From: an uncultured Bacillaceae bacterium
GTDB taxonomy: Bacteria > Bacillota > Bacilli > Bacillales > Caldibacillaceae
Length of the DNA stretch: 64,000 nt
Direction of reading: 5' to 3'
Assembly (NCBI GenBank): GCA_937951955.1
Contig: CALGAD010000016.1
Location: forward strand, 36,688-100,687
The notes under the pieces: model-generated
What the model saw: the letters and a program-made list of their open reading frames with translations, nothing else
Told to the model about the DNA's origin: nothing
The model's database searches: none
Program-made: the position numbers and the translations under genes
In this document: positions 53,602 to 63,156 of the stretch, piece by piece
Layout: each line of letters begins with the position of its first letter
How positions within the stretch are numbered: the first letter of the stretch is position 1

Positions 53602-54051
53602 ATGAGTCTTCTCGAACGTTTGAATGAAGATATGAAAAAAGCGATGAAGAACAGGGAAAAAGAACGACTCAGCGTCATCCGGATGATAAAAGCTTCACTT
53701 CAAAATGAAGCATTGAAGCTCGGTAAAAAAGAGCTTACGGAAGATGAAGAGTTGACTGTCCTGAATCGCGAAGTTAAGCAAAGAAAAGACTCCCTCCAAG
53801 AATTTGAAAAAGCAGGTCGTTCTGATTTAGTTGAAAAAGTAAATGCAGAACTTTCTTACGTACAACAATATTTACCGCAACCACTTACGGAAGAAGAAAT
53901 TATCCAGATTGTCAAAGAGACCATCGCCGAAGTTGGTGCTTCTTCTAAAGCCGATATGGGCAAAGTCATGGCTTCCATTATGCCGAAGGTGAAAGGAAAA
54001 GCCGATGGTTCTCTCGTGAATAAATTAGTATTAAAAGAGTTGTCGGAATAA
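53602..54051 (+). CDS. GatB/YqeY domain protein YqeY
   Basis: 149 residues, helical. Resembles the tail domain of GatB that recognises tRNA; free YqeY function unknown. Starts MSLLERLNEDMKKAMKNREK and has the GKVMASIMPKVKGKADGS block (about 118-135). Conserved companion of rpsU. Confidence 0.94.
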   Translation: MSLLERLNEDMKKAMKNREKERLSVIRMIKASLQNEALKLGKKELTEDEELTVLNREVKQRKDSLQEFEKAGRSDLVEKVNAELSYVQQYLPQPLTEEEIIQIVKETIAEVGASSKADMGKVMASIMPKVKGKADGSLVNKLVLKELSE

Positions 54052-54079
54052 AAGGGACTGTTAATCAGTCCCTTTTTAT
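54049..54079 (+). terminator. Terminator after yqeY
   Basis: AAAGGGACTG and CAGTCCCTTTTT with loop TTAAT. Confidence 0.93.
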
Positions 54080-54239
54080 TATTCCTCCATTTCTTACCTC
54101 CATCGATCCAGATACTATCCACCTTTCGTTTTCGATCATGATAAAAATCCCTTAATGATCACCGTGTTATAATCTTCGGGTAAGATCATCCTTGTTGCTT
54201 CAGTGGCCGTTCAAAAATCTCTTTAACATGAAAAACTGT

Positions 54240-54267
54240 GCTATTTCCCCCTTTTCGTTCATAAATT
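54240..54267 (+). promoter_or_regulatory. Possible sigma-E promoter for yqfC
   Basis: CATAAATT at 54260-54267 resembles a sigma-E -10 (CATACAAT), with GCTATTT at 54240-54246 as -35, 13 bases upstream. Start would be about 54275, just before the AAAGGGGG ribosome site. Fits a mother-cell sporulation gene; unverified. Confidence 0.4.
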
Positions 54268-54289
54268 TGATATGAAAGGGGGTCTTTAC

Positions 54290-54598
54290 ATGGCAAAATC
54301 GTTCAGGAATAAATTGCAACAATGGTTGACAGCCAAACTCGACCTTCCTGAAGATGTCACGATGGACATCCCCCGCATTACAATGGTCGGCCAGCTTCAT
54401 GTGTACATAGAAAACCATAACGGGTTAATTTCCTTTAAGGAAACGGAAATACGGGTGTTATTAAAAGATAACCAAGGTCAATTGCTCGTCAAAGGACACG
54501 ATTTAGTCATTAAAACAATTTTACCTGAGGAATTGCTTCTCGAGGGGACGATCGAGCAAATAAAGTATATTAAGGATGATCAAGGGGAGAACCGATGA
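54290..54598 (+). CDS. yqfC: Sporulation protein YqfC
   Basis: 102 residues of the YabP/YqfC family. MAKSFRNKLQQWLTAKLDLP and LPRI-like MDIPRITMVG are typical. Expressed in the mother cell in B. subtilis. ATG 54290 after AAAGGGGG. Overlaps yqfD by four bases (ATGA), so coupled. The yqeZ-floA-yqfB genes normally before it are absent. Confidence 0.92.
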   Translation: MAKSFRNKLQQWLTAKLDLPEDVTMDIPRITMVGQLHVYIENHNGLISFKETEIRVLLKDNQGQLLVKGHDLVIKTILPEELLLEGTIEQIKYIKDDQGENR

Positions 54599-55773
54599 AA
54601 AATAAAAGTATGATTCATCTGACCGGTTATTTAACGGTGAAAGTTAGCGGAAGAGGATTGGAACGGTTTATCAATGCAGCATTAAGAGAAGAGATCGCCA
54701 TCTGGCATGTAAAAAGGCTCGGGACGGAAACGATAGTTTTGCGGGTTTATGCAAAAGATTTTGCATCGTTTCAGGAACTGGCCGCAAAATTCTCCGTGGA
54801 GTTCGTCATCGTGGACAAGTCCGGCATCCCATTTGTTTTGCGAAGAGCAAAAAAGAATGCGGGCTTTATCGTTGGCCTTCTTTTTGGACTGGCTATCCTG
54901 TATTTGTTGGCGAACATGATTTGGGATATAGAAATTAAAGGTGCTAGCCCGGAACTGGAATACAAACTCACCAATCAGTTAAAAGAATTGGGTGTCTATA
55001 AAGGTGGCTTGAAGTATTTTGTGGATGATCCGCAAACTTTACAGAAAACATTGACCCAAAATAATGAGGAAATTACGTGGATTGGTGTCACTATCGACGG
55101 AACGACTTATACGTTTCAAGTTGTGGAAAAGGAACGCCCGGAAGAAGAAGAAAAAACGGGTCCGAGGCATTTAATCGCCAAAAAGGAAGCGGTGATCGTC
55201 GATTATTTCATTGAAAAAGGGGAACCGGTCGTATCGATTAACCAGTTTGTAAGACCTGGACAAATGCTCGTTTCTGGACTGATTGGAAAAGAAGACGAGC
55301 CCGAAATCGTTTCTGCCAAAGGAAAAGTATGGGGAAAAACGTGGTATAAAACAGAAGCTGCGGTTAACATGAAAACGAAAACGTTGCGTCTTTCTGGTGA
55401 AAGTCAGGTAAAACGTTTTTTACAGATTGGCTCTGTAAAAGTACCGATTGCAGGATTTACTTTGGAGCAATATAATAAAAAGGAAGTAATTGAAGAAGTC
55501 ATTCCGATACAATTGCTTCGCTGGGAACTACCAATAGCAATGATCGAGCAAACGATTTATGAAGCGGAGGAAGTAGAATTCCTCTATAGCGAGGAAGAAG
55601 CGCGAAATTTGGCAATGGAAGCAGCGAAAAAAGATTTACTCCGGCAATTACCGAAAGATGCAAAGATCGTGGACCAAAAAGTTTTGCATGAACAAGTAGA
55701 GAATGGTACATTAAAATTATCTATTCTTTATGATGTCATAGAAGATATCGCAACGGAACAATTGATCCGATAA
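54595..55773 (+). CDS. yqfD: Sporulation protein YqfD
   Basis: 392 residues: cytoplasmic N-terminus, one membrane segment (about 90-110), and a large domain outside. Member of the SpoIV-type YqfD family, made in the mother cell under sigma-E in B. subtilis and needed for efficient sporulation. In operon with yqfC and phoH. Confidence 0.93.
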   Translation: MKNKSMIHLTGYLTVKVSGRGLERFINAALREEIAIWHVKRLGTETIVLRVYAKDFASFQELAAKFSVEFVIVDKSGIPFVLRRAKKNAGFIVGLLFGLAILYLLANMIWDIEIKGASPELEYKLTNQLKELGVYKGGLKYFVDDPQTLQKTLTQNNEEITWIGVTIDGTTYTFQVVEKERPEEEEKTGPRHLIAKKEAVIVDYFIEKGEPVVSINQFVRPGQMLVSGLIGKEDEPEIVSAKGKVWGKTWYKTEAAVNMKTKTLRLSGESQVKRFLQIGSVKVPIAGFTLEQYNKKEVIEEVIPIQLLRWELPIAMIEQTIYEAEEVEFLYSEEEARNLAMEAAKKDLLRQLPKDAKIVDQKVLHEQVENGTLKLSILYDVIEDIATEQLIR

Positions 55774-55801
55774 TCGAAAAAGTTGAGGAGTGTAGTCATT
55801 A

Positions 55802-56773
55802 TTGAAAGCCGTTGAGTTTCAATTACATCCATTACAAAATCCGGTTGAATTGTTCGGAAACTCCGACAACCATTTAAAAATGATTGAAGATGAACTGCAA
55901 GTCAATATATTAACCCGCGGGGATCAGGTTAAAATTTCTGGAAAAGAAGAGTCATCCGTTCAAAGTGCCATTCGCATTATTCAAAGTCTTGAGAAATTGC
56001 TGCAAAACGGCACAGCAATCAGTCCTCGCGATGTGGCTTTAGCTTTGCAAATGGAAAAAAAGGGCACGCTGGAATACTTTGCGGATTTATACAACGAGGT
56101 CATCACGAAAAATGCAAAAGGCAAATCGATTCGCGTGAAGACGATCGGGCAACGGGAATATGTAAAAGCGATTGAAAACAATGATATGGTTTTCGGAATC
56201 GGACCGGCGGGTACCGGTAAAACGTATTTAGCGGTTGTACTCGCTGTAAATGCCTTAAAAACAAACCGGGTGCAGCGCATTATTTTAACCCGACCGGCAG
56301 TGGAAGCGGGGGAAAGCTTAGGATTTTTACCCGGAGATTTGAAAGAAAAGGTCGATCCGTATTTACGACCACTATATGATGCCCTTCATGATGTGCTCGG
56401 TGTGGAGCATACAGAGCGGCTCATCGAACGCGGCACGATTGAAATTGCGCCACTAGCCTATATGCGCGGTCGCACGTTAGATGATGCGTTCGTTATCCTT
56501 GATGAAGCGCAAAATACGACGGAAGCGCAAATGAAAATGTTTTTAACCCGGCTCGGTTTTGGCTCAAAAATGGTTATTACCGGTGACCGGACCCAGATTG
56601 ATTTACCAAAAGGGGTACGCTCTGGACTTTTGATGGCGGAAAAAATCTTGCATGATATCCCGGGTATTGCTTTCGTCTATTTGGAACAAAGCGATATCGT
56701 TCGCCATCCACTGGTCGGTAAAATTATTGAAGCATATGATCAATATACAAAGAAAAACAGAGATAGCCAATAA
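55802..56773 (+). CDS. PhoH family ATPase
   Basis: 323 residues: N-terminal KH-like region, then a RecA-like ATPase with Walker A GPAGTGKTYLA (about 137-147) and Walker B FVILDEAQNTT (about 233-243). PhoH-like proteins are linked to RNA metabolism; ybeY lies downstream in the same cluster. TTG 55802 after GAGGAGTG. Confidence 0.93.
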   Translation: MKAVEFQLHPLQNPVELFGNSDNHLKMIEDELQVNILTRGDQVKISGKEESSVQSAIRIIQSLEKLLQNGTAISPRDVALALQMEKKGTLEYFADLYNEVITKNAKGKSIRVKTIGQREYVKAIENNDMVFGIGPAGTGKTYLAVVLAVNALKTNRVQRIILTRPAVEAGESLGFLPGDLKEKVDPYLRPLYDALHDVLGVEHTERLIERGTIEIAPLAYMRGRTLDDAFVILDEAQNTTEAQMKMFLTRLGFGSKMVITGDRTQIDLPKGVRSGLLMAEKILHDIPGIAFVYLEQSDIVRHPLVGKIIEAYDQYTKKNRDSQ

Positions 56774-56799
56774 GTCCGTTCCCGTAACGGACTTTTTTA
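56772..56799 (+). terminator. Terminator after phoH
   Basis: AAGTCCGTT (56772-56780), loop CCCGT, AACGGACTT (56786-56794), then T-run. Confidence 0.92.
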
Positions 56800-56961
56800 T
56801 TGTCGAATGATGATTCGGAATGTTTTTTTAGAACATGGAAAAATTGGCAATCCTTTTAAAGAACTGTTATTTTTTTATGAATTTACAAGAAACAGATGAA
56901 TTTTTAAAGGAAAATTGGTATATTTTACATAATCAGTTTACGCAATGGGAGTGAGAACGAC

Positions 56962-59142
56962 ATGAGGATAAAAGATACATTCATTACAAAATTCAGGAGA
57001 TTGTTGAATCATAAAATTTTTTTATGGTTGATTCTCTTCACATTAGGAGTCGTTCTTTATACTTCCATGTACAGCAATGTAAAACCGGAAAAGTTAAATA
57101 TTAAAAAGCTGGAAGTTGCCGAGAAAACGATTCGCTCACCGATTACGGTCGAAGATGTTGAAAAAACGGAAGAGAAAAAACGGGAAGCAGAAGAGCTCGT
57201 GAAGCCCGTTTATGTCGTTAAACAAGAATACATGGAAAACCGGGTGGATCTAGTATCTTCGATTTTCGATGCGGCCATTGAAGTTCACGATCAAGTTCAA
57301 GCGATGGAAAAAGAAAATCTTCAAGAAGCACAAGTTGAGGATGAGGAGAATCCACCTGTTGAAGAGATATTGTTGAATGAAAAAGTCGATATGTTGAAAG
57401 AACGGTTAACGGAAACGATTGTGAATGATTTATCACCTTCCACGTTACACGCATTAGTGAACCATTCGAAAAATGACTTGCAAATTGCAAAAGATGCCAC
57501 GGTGACGGCGGTTCAAAAAGTTATGAGCACGCGGATTCCGGCAACGGAAGTGGAAAATGCGAAAAAAAAGGTGGAAGATGAAATTCGCTATATTTCCCTG
57601 CCGCTCAGTTTGAAAAATGCCACGATCGAACTCGGACGTTATGCGATTATTCAAAATGAATTTTACAGTCCGGAAAAGACTGAAGAAGCGCGGGAACAGG
57701 CAGTGGAAAATGTCGAGCCAGTGCGCATCCTTCAGGGACAGGTCATCGTGGAAGAAGGGGAACTCGTAACGAATGAGATTTACCGGCAATTGGAAATCGT
57801 CGGGCTTATCAATACGGAAGATAGTGTTATTCCTTTTATCGGGTTAGGATTATTTGTATCCTTGATCATTTGTTTCATTTACTTTTACTTTTCCAACACC
57901 CATCTCCGTGAAAAAAATAAGCGAATTTCCATTTTTGCCGCGGTGTTACTGTTCGCGATTGTGTTCATGAAGGCGCTGAGCTGGATACCGATTAATAATT
58001 TTGATATCGCTTATCTCTTTCCAGCGGCCATGGGCGGCATGTTGATCAGGATTGTTCTGGATGAAAAGCAAAGTGTTGTCAGCACGGTGATTCTCAGTCT
58101 TTGTGCCACGATTATTTTTAATGGGGAAAGTTCCGGGGTATTTCATATATCCGCGGGATTATATACGTTAATCAGCGGTTTATCCGGCATTATCTTTTTG
58201 ACAAATCAAAATCGGCGGTCTAAAATATTTGAGGCTGGTTTGTTTGTATCCTTTGTCAATATGGCGACGCTTGCTTCGTTTATGTTTATGCAAAATCTCC
58301 AATTTGCAGATACGCTCCAGTACATCATGTATTTCACTCAAGGGATTATCTCCGGAATAGGGTCCAGTGTCTTGACAATCGGTTTGCTTCCGTTTTTGGA
58401 AGCCTCTTTCGGTATTTTGTCATCTATTAAATTAATTGAACTATCCAATCCGAATCATCCACTGTTGAAAAAGATCTTAACGGAAGCCCCCGGTACGTAT
58501 CATCACAGTGTTATGGTTGCCAATCTTTCGGAGGCAGCCTGTGAGGCGATAGGTGCTAATGGTTTGTTAGCGCGCGTGGGCAGCTATTACCATGATATCG
58601 GTAAAACGAAAAATCCAAATTTTTTCGTGGAAAATCAGATCAATATCGGCAATCCGCACGATCACTTACCACCGGAAAAAAGTAAGGATATCATTATCTC
58701 CCATACGACCGACGGGGCAAATTTATTGCGGAAATATCGGATGCCGAAAGAAATCATCGATATCGCGCAACAGCATCACGGGACAAGCTTGTTAAAATAC
58801 TTTTACTTTAAAGCAAAAAACAACGGGCTGGAAGTTAAAGAAGAAGATTTTCGCTATCCCGGTCCGAAACCACAAACGAAGGAAGCGGCGATTATTAGCA
58901 TTGCGGATAGTGTGGAAGCGGCAGTGCGATCGATGAAGAATCCGACCCTGGAGCAAATTGCGACGACTATTCATACGATTATTCAAGATAAACTAGCCGA
59001 TCAGCAGTTCAATGAATGCGATATAACATTAAAGGAACTTGCTATCGTCGAAAAAACATTAAATAATACTTTACACGGGATTTTCCATCACCGGATCGAA
59101 TATCCGACATTTAAAGATGGGGATTCCGCTAACGAAGGGTGA
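56962..59142 (+). CDS. pgpH: Cyclic-di-AMP phosphodiesterase PgpH (7TMR-HD)
   Basis: 726 residues. N-terminal membrane segment, an extracellular 7TMR-HD domain (about 55-275), seven membrane segments (about 280-490), and a cytoplasmic HD domain: GTYHHSVMVANLSEAA (about 512-527), YYHDIGKTKNP (about 543-553), HHGTSLLKYF. Degrades c-di-AMP to pApA. ATG 56962. Confidence 0.95.
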   Translation: MRIKDTFITKFRRLLNHKIFLWLILFTLGVVLYTSMYSNVKPEKLNIKKLEVAEKTIRSPITVEDVEKTEEKKREAEELVKPVYVVKQEYMENRVDLVSSIFDAAIEVHDQVQAMEKENLQEAQVEDEENPPVEEILLNEKVDMLKERLTETIVNDLSPSTLHALVNHSKNDLQIAKDATVTAVQKVMSTRIPATEVENAKKKVEDEIRYISLPLSLKNATIELGRYAIIQNEFYSPEKTEEAREQAVENVEPVRILQGQVIVEEGELVTNEIYRQLEIVGLINTEDSVIPFIGLGLFVSLIICFIYFYFSNTHLREKNKRISIFAAVLLFAIVFMKALSWIPINNFDIAYLFPAAMGGMLIRIVLDEKQSVVSTVILSLCATIIFNGESSGVFHISAGLYTLISGLSGIIFLTNQNRRSKIFEAGLFVSFVNMATLASFMFMQNLQFADTLQYIMYFTQGIISGIGSSVLTIGLLPFLEASFGILSSIKLIELSNPNHPLLKKILTEAPGTYHHSVMVANLSEAACEAIGANGLLARVGSYYHDIGKTKNPNFFVENQINIGNPHDHLPPEKSKDIIISHTTDGANLLRKYRMPKEIIDIAQQHHGTSLLKYFYFKAKNNGLEVKEEDFRYPGPKPQTKEAAIISIADSVEAAVRSMKNPTLEQIATTIHTIIQDKLADQQFNECDITLKELAIVEKTLNNTLHGIFHHRIEYPTFKDGDSANEG

Positions 59143-59147
59143 GACAA

Positions 59148-59612
59148 ATGCCTTTACATATTGATTTGAATGATGAACAAAACTTTTTAGACGAGGAAAT
59201 AAAAAGGCAAATTAGTGAACTTTTGGAAACGGCATTTCAAATGGAGAAGCTCGAAGGGGATTGTGAACTATCCCTTACGTTCGTGGATAATGAAACGATT
59301 CATGAAATCAACCAGGAATACCGGGGGGTGGACCGCCCAACAGATGTCATTTCCTTTGCCCTTGAAGAAGGTGAGGAATTAGAAATTGTTGGTGCCGACC
59401 TTCCCCGGGTCTTGGGCGATATCATTATTTCCGTACCGAAAGCCCGCGAACAGGCGGAGGAATACGGTCATTCCTTTATGCGGGAGCTCGGGTTTCTCGC
59501 CGTGCACGGATTTCTCCATTTGTTAGGGTATGATCATGAGACAGATGAGGAAGAGGCGTTGATGTTCCGTAAACAGGAAGAAATATTGCAAAAACACGGG
59601 CTAACAAGATAG
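59148..59612 (+). CDS. ybeY: Endoribonuclease YbeY
   Basis: 154 residues. The zinc site is HGFLHLLGYDH (about 125-135), a perfect HGxLHLxGYDH. Acts in 16S rRNA 3' maturation and ribosome quality control. ATG 59148 is just after the pgpH stop (59142), with GGGTGAG as binding site. Confidence 0.97.
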   Translation: MPLHIDLNDEQNFLDEEIKRQISELLETAFQMEKLEGDCELSLTFVDNETIHEINQEYRGVDRPTDVISFALEEGEELEIVGADLPRVLGDIIISVPKAREQAEEYGHSFMRELGFLAVHGFLHLLGYDHETDEEEALMFRKQEEILQKHGLTR

Positions 59613-59621
59613 GGAGCAATC

Positions 59622-59972
59622 ATGAAAGGATTGTTCCGATCTTTCCGCTTTGCCTTTCAAGGGCTATATGCAGCATTTAAAGCGGAAAGAAACTTGAAAA
59701 TTTACCTTGGAATCACGATCCTCCTCCTCATTTTGTCTATCTATTTCAAACTGGCACCATGGGAATGGACGGTGCTGATGTTAACTATCGGCATTATGTT
59801 CATTTGTGAACTTATCAATACAGCGATCGAACGGCTTGTTGATCTGGTCACGAAGGAATATCATCCCCTGGCCAAACAAGCGAAAGATATCGCTGCTGGA
59901 GCCTGTCTCTTCTTTGCAGGTGTAAGTGTAGTCATCGGAATCATTATCTTCATTCCCAAAATCTTTCAATAA
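59622..59972 (+). CDS. dgkA: Undecaprenol/diacylglycerol kinase (DgkA family)
   Basis: 116 residues, three membrane segments. The ICELINTAIERLVDL motif (about 66-80) is the family signature with the catalytic Glu. Gram-positive members phosphorylate undecaprenol to recycle the wall lipid carrier. Confidence 0.94.
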   Translation: MKGLFRSFRFAFQGLYAAFKAERNLKIYLGITILLLILSIYFKLAPWEWTVLMLTIGIMFICELINTAIERLVDLVTKEYHPLAKQAKDIAAGACLFFAGVSVVIGIIIFIPKIFQ

Positions 59973-60069
59973 TCCATAAGCTTGTAATTTTTACCTGAAA
60001 ACGTTAACAAAGCGATGTTTTTATAGTAAAATGATTGATACAGAAAGAGAATGAAGGGAAGAGATAAAG

Positions 60070-60474
60070 ATGAATACAAAACAATTAATTGAATTAGCCA
60101 ATGATGCAAGAAAATATGCCTACGTACCTTATTCAAATTTTGCAGTTGGTGCTGCACTTCTTACAAAAAGTGGTAAAGTTTATCAAGGTTGCAATATTGA
60201 AAATGCTGCCTATAGCATGTGTAATTGTGCCGAACGGACAGCGTTTTTCAAAGCTATTTCCGAAGGGGAAACAGAATTTACCACCCTTGTTGTCACCGCA
60301 GACACGGATCGGCCTTGTTCACCATGTGGTGCGTGCCGGCAGGTCATGGCTGAATTTTGTTCAAAAGATATGAAAGTCATTTTAACAAATACGAAAGGCG
60401 ATATTTTTGAAACAACGGTAGAAGAATTACTACCAGGATCATTTCAAGCGGAGGATATGGATGGAACAAAATAA
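60070..60474 (+). CDS. cdd: Cytidine deaminase
   Basis: 134 residues, homotetramer zinc enzyme turning cytidine into uridine. Cys-Ala-Glu (NCAERTAF, about 55-62) and PCGACRQ (about 88-94) supply the zinc ligands and catalytic Glu. The stop lies 14 bases inside era, so translation is coupled. Confidence 0.97.
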   Translation: MNTKQLIELANDARKYAYVPYSNFAVGAALLTKSGKVYQGCNIENAAYSMCNCAERTAFFKAISEGETEFTTLVVTADTDRPCSPCGACRQVMAEFCSKDMKVILTNTKGDIFETTVEELLPGSFQAEDMDGTK

Positions 60475-61378
60475 CGACAAGAAAAGCTTTAAATCCGGTT
60501 TCATATCAATTGTCGGCAGGCCAAATGTTGGTAAGTCGACGTTGTTAAATCATCTAGTCGGGCAAAAAATCGCAATCATGAGCGATAAGCCGCAGACGAC
60601 GAGGAACACGATTCAAGGTGTGTTAACCCTGGATGATGCCCAGCTCATTTTCATCGACACTCCGGGAATTCATAAGCCGAAACATAAATTAGGCGATTTC
60701 ATGGTAAAAGTTGCCACGAATGCCTTAAATGAAGTTGACTTAATTTTGTTCATGGTCAATGCTACCGAGCGGTTCGGTCGCGGGGAAGCCTTTATTCTGG
60801 AGAAATTAAAACAAGTCGATACACCTGTATTTTTAGTGATTAATAAAATCGACCTCGTTCACCCTGATGATTTAATTTTGATCATCGATGAATATAAGGA
60901 TCAGTTCCCCTTTGCAGAAATTGTTCCCGTTTCCGCACTGAAAGGGAACAATACGGAGCGATTGGTTGAAGTTATAAAAACGTATTTGCCAGAAGGTCCC
61001 CAGTATTATCCGACCGATCAAATCACCGACCACCCGGAGCGATTTATTATTGCAGAACTGATTCGGGAAAAGGTTCTCCACTTAACGAGGGAAGAAGTTC
61101 CGCATTCTGTAGCGGTTATCATCGAAAAAATAGAAAAACGGGAAAACGGTACCGTCCACATTATGGCCGCGATCATTGTGGAGCGGAAATCCCAAAAGGG
61201 CATCATCATCGGTAAGCAGGGGAGAATGCTGAAAGAAATCGGAAAACGAGCCCGGCTGGAAATTGAACATTTACTCGGTTCGAAAGTATTCCTCGAATTG
61301 TGGGTAAAGGTGCAGAAAGACTGGCGGGATAAAGTGACGATGTTAAAAGAATTCGGTTATCGTGAAGACGAGTATTAA
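60461..61378 (+). CDS. era: GTPase Era
   Basis: 305 residues. G1 GRPNVGKST (about 18-26), G3 DTPGIHKPKH (about 66-75), G4 NKID (about 127-130); C-terminal KH domain with GKQGRMLKEIGKRAR (about 248-262). Binds the 16S rRNA 3' end and checks 30S maturation. Overlaps cdd by 14 bases. Confidence 0.98.
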   Translation: MEQNNDKKSFKSGFISIVGRPNVGKSTLLNHLVGQKIAIMSDKPQTTRNTIQGVLTLDDAQLIFIDTPGIHKPKHKLGDFMVKVATNALNEVDLILFMVNATERFGRGEAFILEKLKQVDTPVFLVINKIDLVHPDDLILIIDEYKDQFPFAEIVPVSALKGNNTERLVEVIKTYLPEGPQYYPTDQITDHPERFIIAELIREKVLHLTREEVPHSVAVIIEKIEKRENGTVHIMAAIIVERKSQKGIIIGKQGRMLKEIGKRARLEIEHLLGSKVFLELWVKVQKDWRDKVTMLKEFGYREDEY

Positions 61379-61507
61379 ATTGTTATACTTGCTCAGTCTA
61401 GTAATTTGCAGGGAAATATTCACTGACATGTTTTCTGTGGGAACTGTCAAAAATAACAATAGGTTGTGGAAGTCGCTAGTTAATTCATTTGAAAGGTGGG
61501 AAATTCC

Positions 61508-61651
61508 ATGTTACATTTTACTTGGAAGGTCTTCAGTGAAACCGGAAATATCGATACGTACCTTCTATACAAAGAAATCGAAAAGGAAATGGAAGAAACA
61601 CCAGAAGCAACAGACGATGAACTAGCGAACATTGATGTATCCATAACCTAG
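61508..61651 (+). CDS. YqzL family small protein
   Basis: 47 residues: MLHFTWKVFSETGNIDTYLL, then an acidic helical tail. Matches the YqzL family, found between era and recO in Bacillus; function unknown. ATG 61508 follows AAAGGTGGG. Too short for most gene callers. The open frame at 61362-61625 in another phase is a shadow. Confidence 0.92.
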   Translation: MLHFTWKVFSETGNIDTYLLYKEIEKEMEETPEATDDELANIDVSIT

Positions 61652-61679
61652 GTTGCTCCACCATCTGGAGGCGTGTATA

Positions 61680-62435
61680 TTGTACAAAAAAATAGAAGGA
61701 ATTGTTTTAAAAACAACGGATTATGGTGAAGCGAATAAAATATTAACGATTTATTCCCGCGAGATGGGAAAAGTCGGCGCTGTGGCACGGGGGGCAAAAA
61801 AACCGAAAAATCGGTTTGTCTCCCTGTCACAGCCTTTTACATATGGTTATTTTATTTGTTATTTCGGAACCGGTCTTGGAAACTTACAACAGGGAGAAAG
61901 TATTGACCATTTTCGCAATATTAAAGAAGATTTACTATTAACCAGCTATGCTAGTTATGTAGCAGAGCTACTGGATAAAGGGACGGAAGAACGGGTTCGC
62001 AATCCGTATTTGTTTGAACTTTTTTTACAAACGTTACAATATTTGAATGAAGGTTATGATCGGGATATAATAAAAAATATTTTTGAAGTGAAAATGCTGC
62101 AAGTGCTCGGTTTACAACCGAATTTCTCGAGTTGTGTTATGTGTGGCGATACAGCCGGTCCTTTCGTTTTTTCTATTCGCGAAGGCGGTCTATTATGCCA
62201 CCAATGTTCTCATAACGACCCGATGCATCTGGCGGTATCCCAGGCAACGATTAAATTGTTGCGTCTTTTTTCACTCATTGATATAAATAAAATTGGTACA
62301 ATTAATGTGAAAGAGAAGACAAAAAAAGAACTGGAATTATGTATTTCTACCTATTATGATGAATATTCCGGGTTGTATTTAAAAACGAAGCGGTTTTTAA
62401 GGCAGCTGAAGGACATGTATCGGGATGAAAATTAA
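61680..62435 (+). CDS. recO: DNA repair protein RecO
   Basis: 251 residues. N-terminal OB fold with EGIVLKTTDYGEANKI (about 5-20), helical middle, and a zinc finger CVMCG ... CHQC (about 153-190). Loads RecA on SSB-coated DNA with RecR. The start is TTG 61680 after TGGAGGCG; an extension to 61653 covers that site. Confidence 0.95.
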   Translation: MYKKIEGIVLKTTDYGEANKILTIYSREMGKVGAVARGAKKPKNRFVSLSQPFTYGYFICYFGTGLGNLQQGESIDHFRNIKEDLLLTSYASYVAELLDKGTEERVRNPYLFELFLQTLQYLNEGYDRDIIKNIFEVKMLQVLGLQPNFSSCVMCGDTAGPFVFSIREGGLLCHQCSHNDPMHLAVSQATIKLLRLFSLIDINKIGTINVKEKTKKELELCISTYYDEYSGLYLKTKRFLRQLKDMYRDEN

Positions 62436-62505
62436 AATCTTGTAAACTAGTATATTTTTACCATGCTATAATGGATTAAGCATGAGAAAGAGTAGTAGAG
62501 AGGTG

Positions 62506-63138
62506 GTGAGGACAATCGAACTGAATAAACGGCAACGGCAAATTCTCGAAATTGTTAAGGAAAATGGGCCTATTACCGGTGAACATATTGCGGAAAAATT
62601 AAATTTGACAAGGGCAACATTGCGACCGGATCTGGCCATTTTGACGATGGCTGGTTTTCTCGATGCCCGACCACGGGTGGGCTATTTTTATACAGGAAAA
62701 AGCCCGACACAACTATTATCAGAATCGATTTCAAAAATTAAAGTTCAGGACTATCAGTCGATTCCAGTTGTCATTAATGAACATATATCTGTATATGATG
62801 CGATCGTTACGATGTTCCTGGAAGATGTGGGAACGTTATTTGTTGTAGACGATAATTCCTTGTTAGCTGGTGTCGTATCGCGAAAAGACCTTCTCCGGGC
62901 AAGTATTGGCAATTCCCGTTTGAATTCCATTCCGGTGAATATTGTAATGACGCGGATGCCGAACATTACGGTATGTAAAAAAGATGATTATTTAATCGAT
63001 GTTGCGGAATTGATGATTGAAAAGGAAATCGATGCGATACCGGTCGTTAAGGAAAAAGACGGCGGATATGAAGTGACGGGAAGAATTTCAAAAACAAATA
63101 TTACAAAAGCATTTGTAACCCTGTTCAAAAAAGATTAA
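62506..63138 (+). CDS. ccpN: Transcriptional repressor CcpN (CBS-HTH)
   Basis: 210 residues. N-terminal HTH (TIELNKRQRQIL; ATLRPDLAIL near 40-49) and two CBS domains that sense nucleotides. Represses gluconeogenic genes (gapB, pckA) in B. subtilis. GTG 62506 gives an N-terminus aligned with the known protein; its AGAGAGG site is close. ATG 62482 would be almost leaderless given TATAAT at 62466-62471. glyQS, found between recO and ccpN in B. subtilis, is missing. Confidence 0.93.
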   Translation: MRTIELNKRQRQILEIVKENGPITGEHIAEKLNLTRATLRPDLAILTMAGFLDARPRVGYFYTGKSPTQLLSESISKIKVQDYQSIPVVINEHISVYDAIVTMFLEDVGTLFVVDDNSLLAGVVSRKDLLRASIGNSRLNSIPVNIVMTRMPNITVCKKDDYLIDVAELMIEKEIDAIPVVKEKDGGYEVTGRISKTNITKAFVTLFKKD

Positions 63139-63156
63139 GCGAAGGAGTGGTATTGT

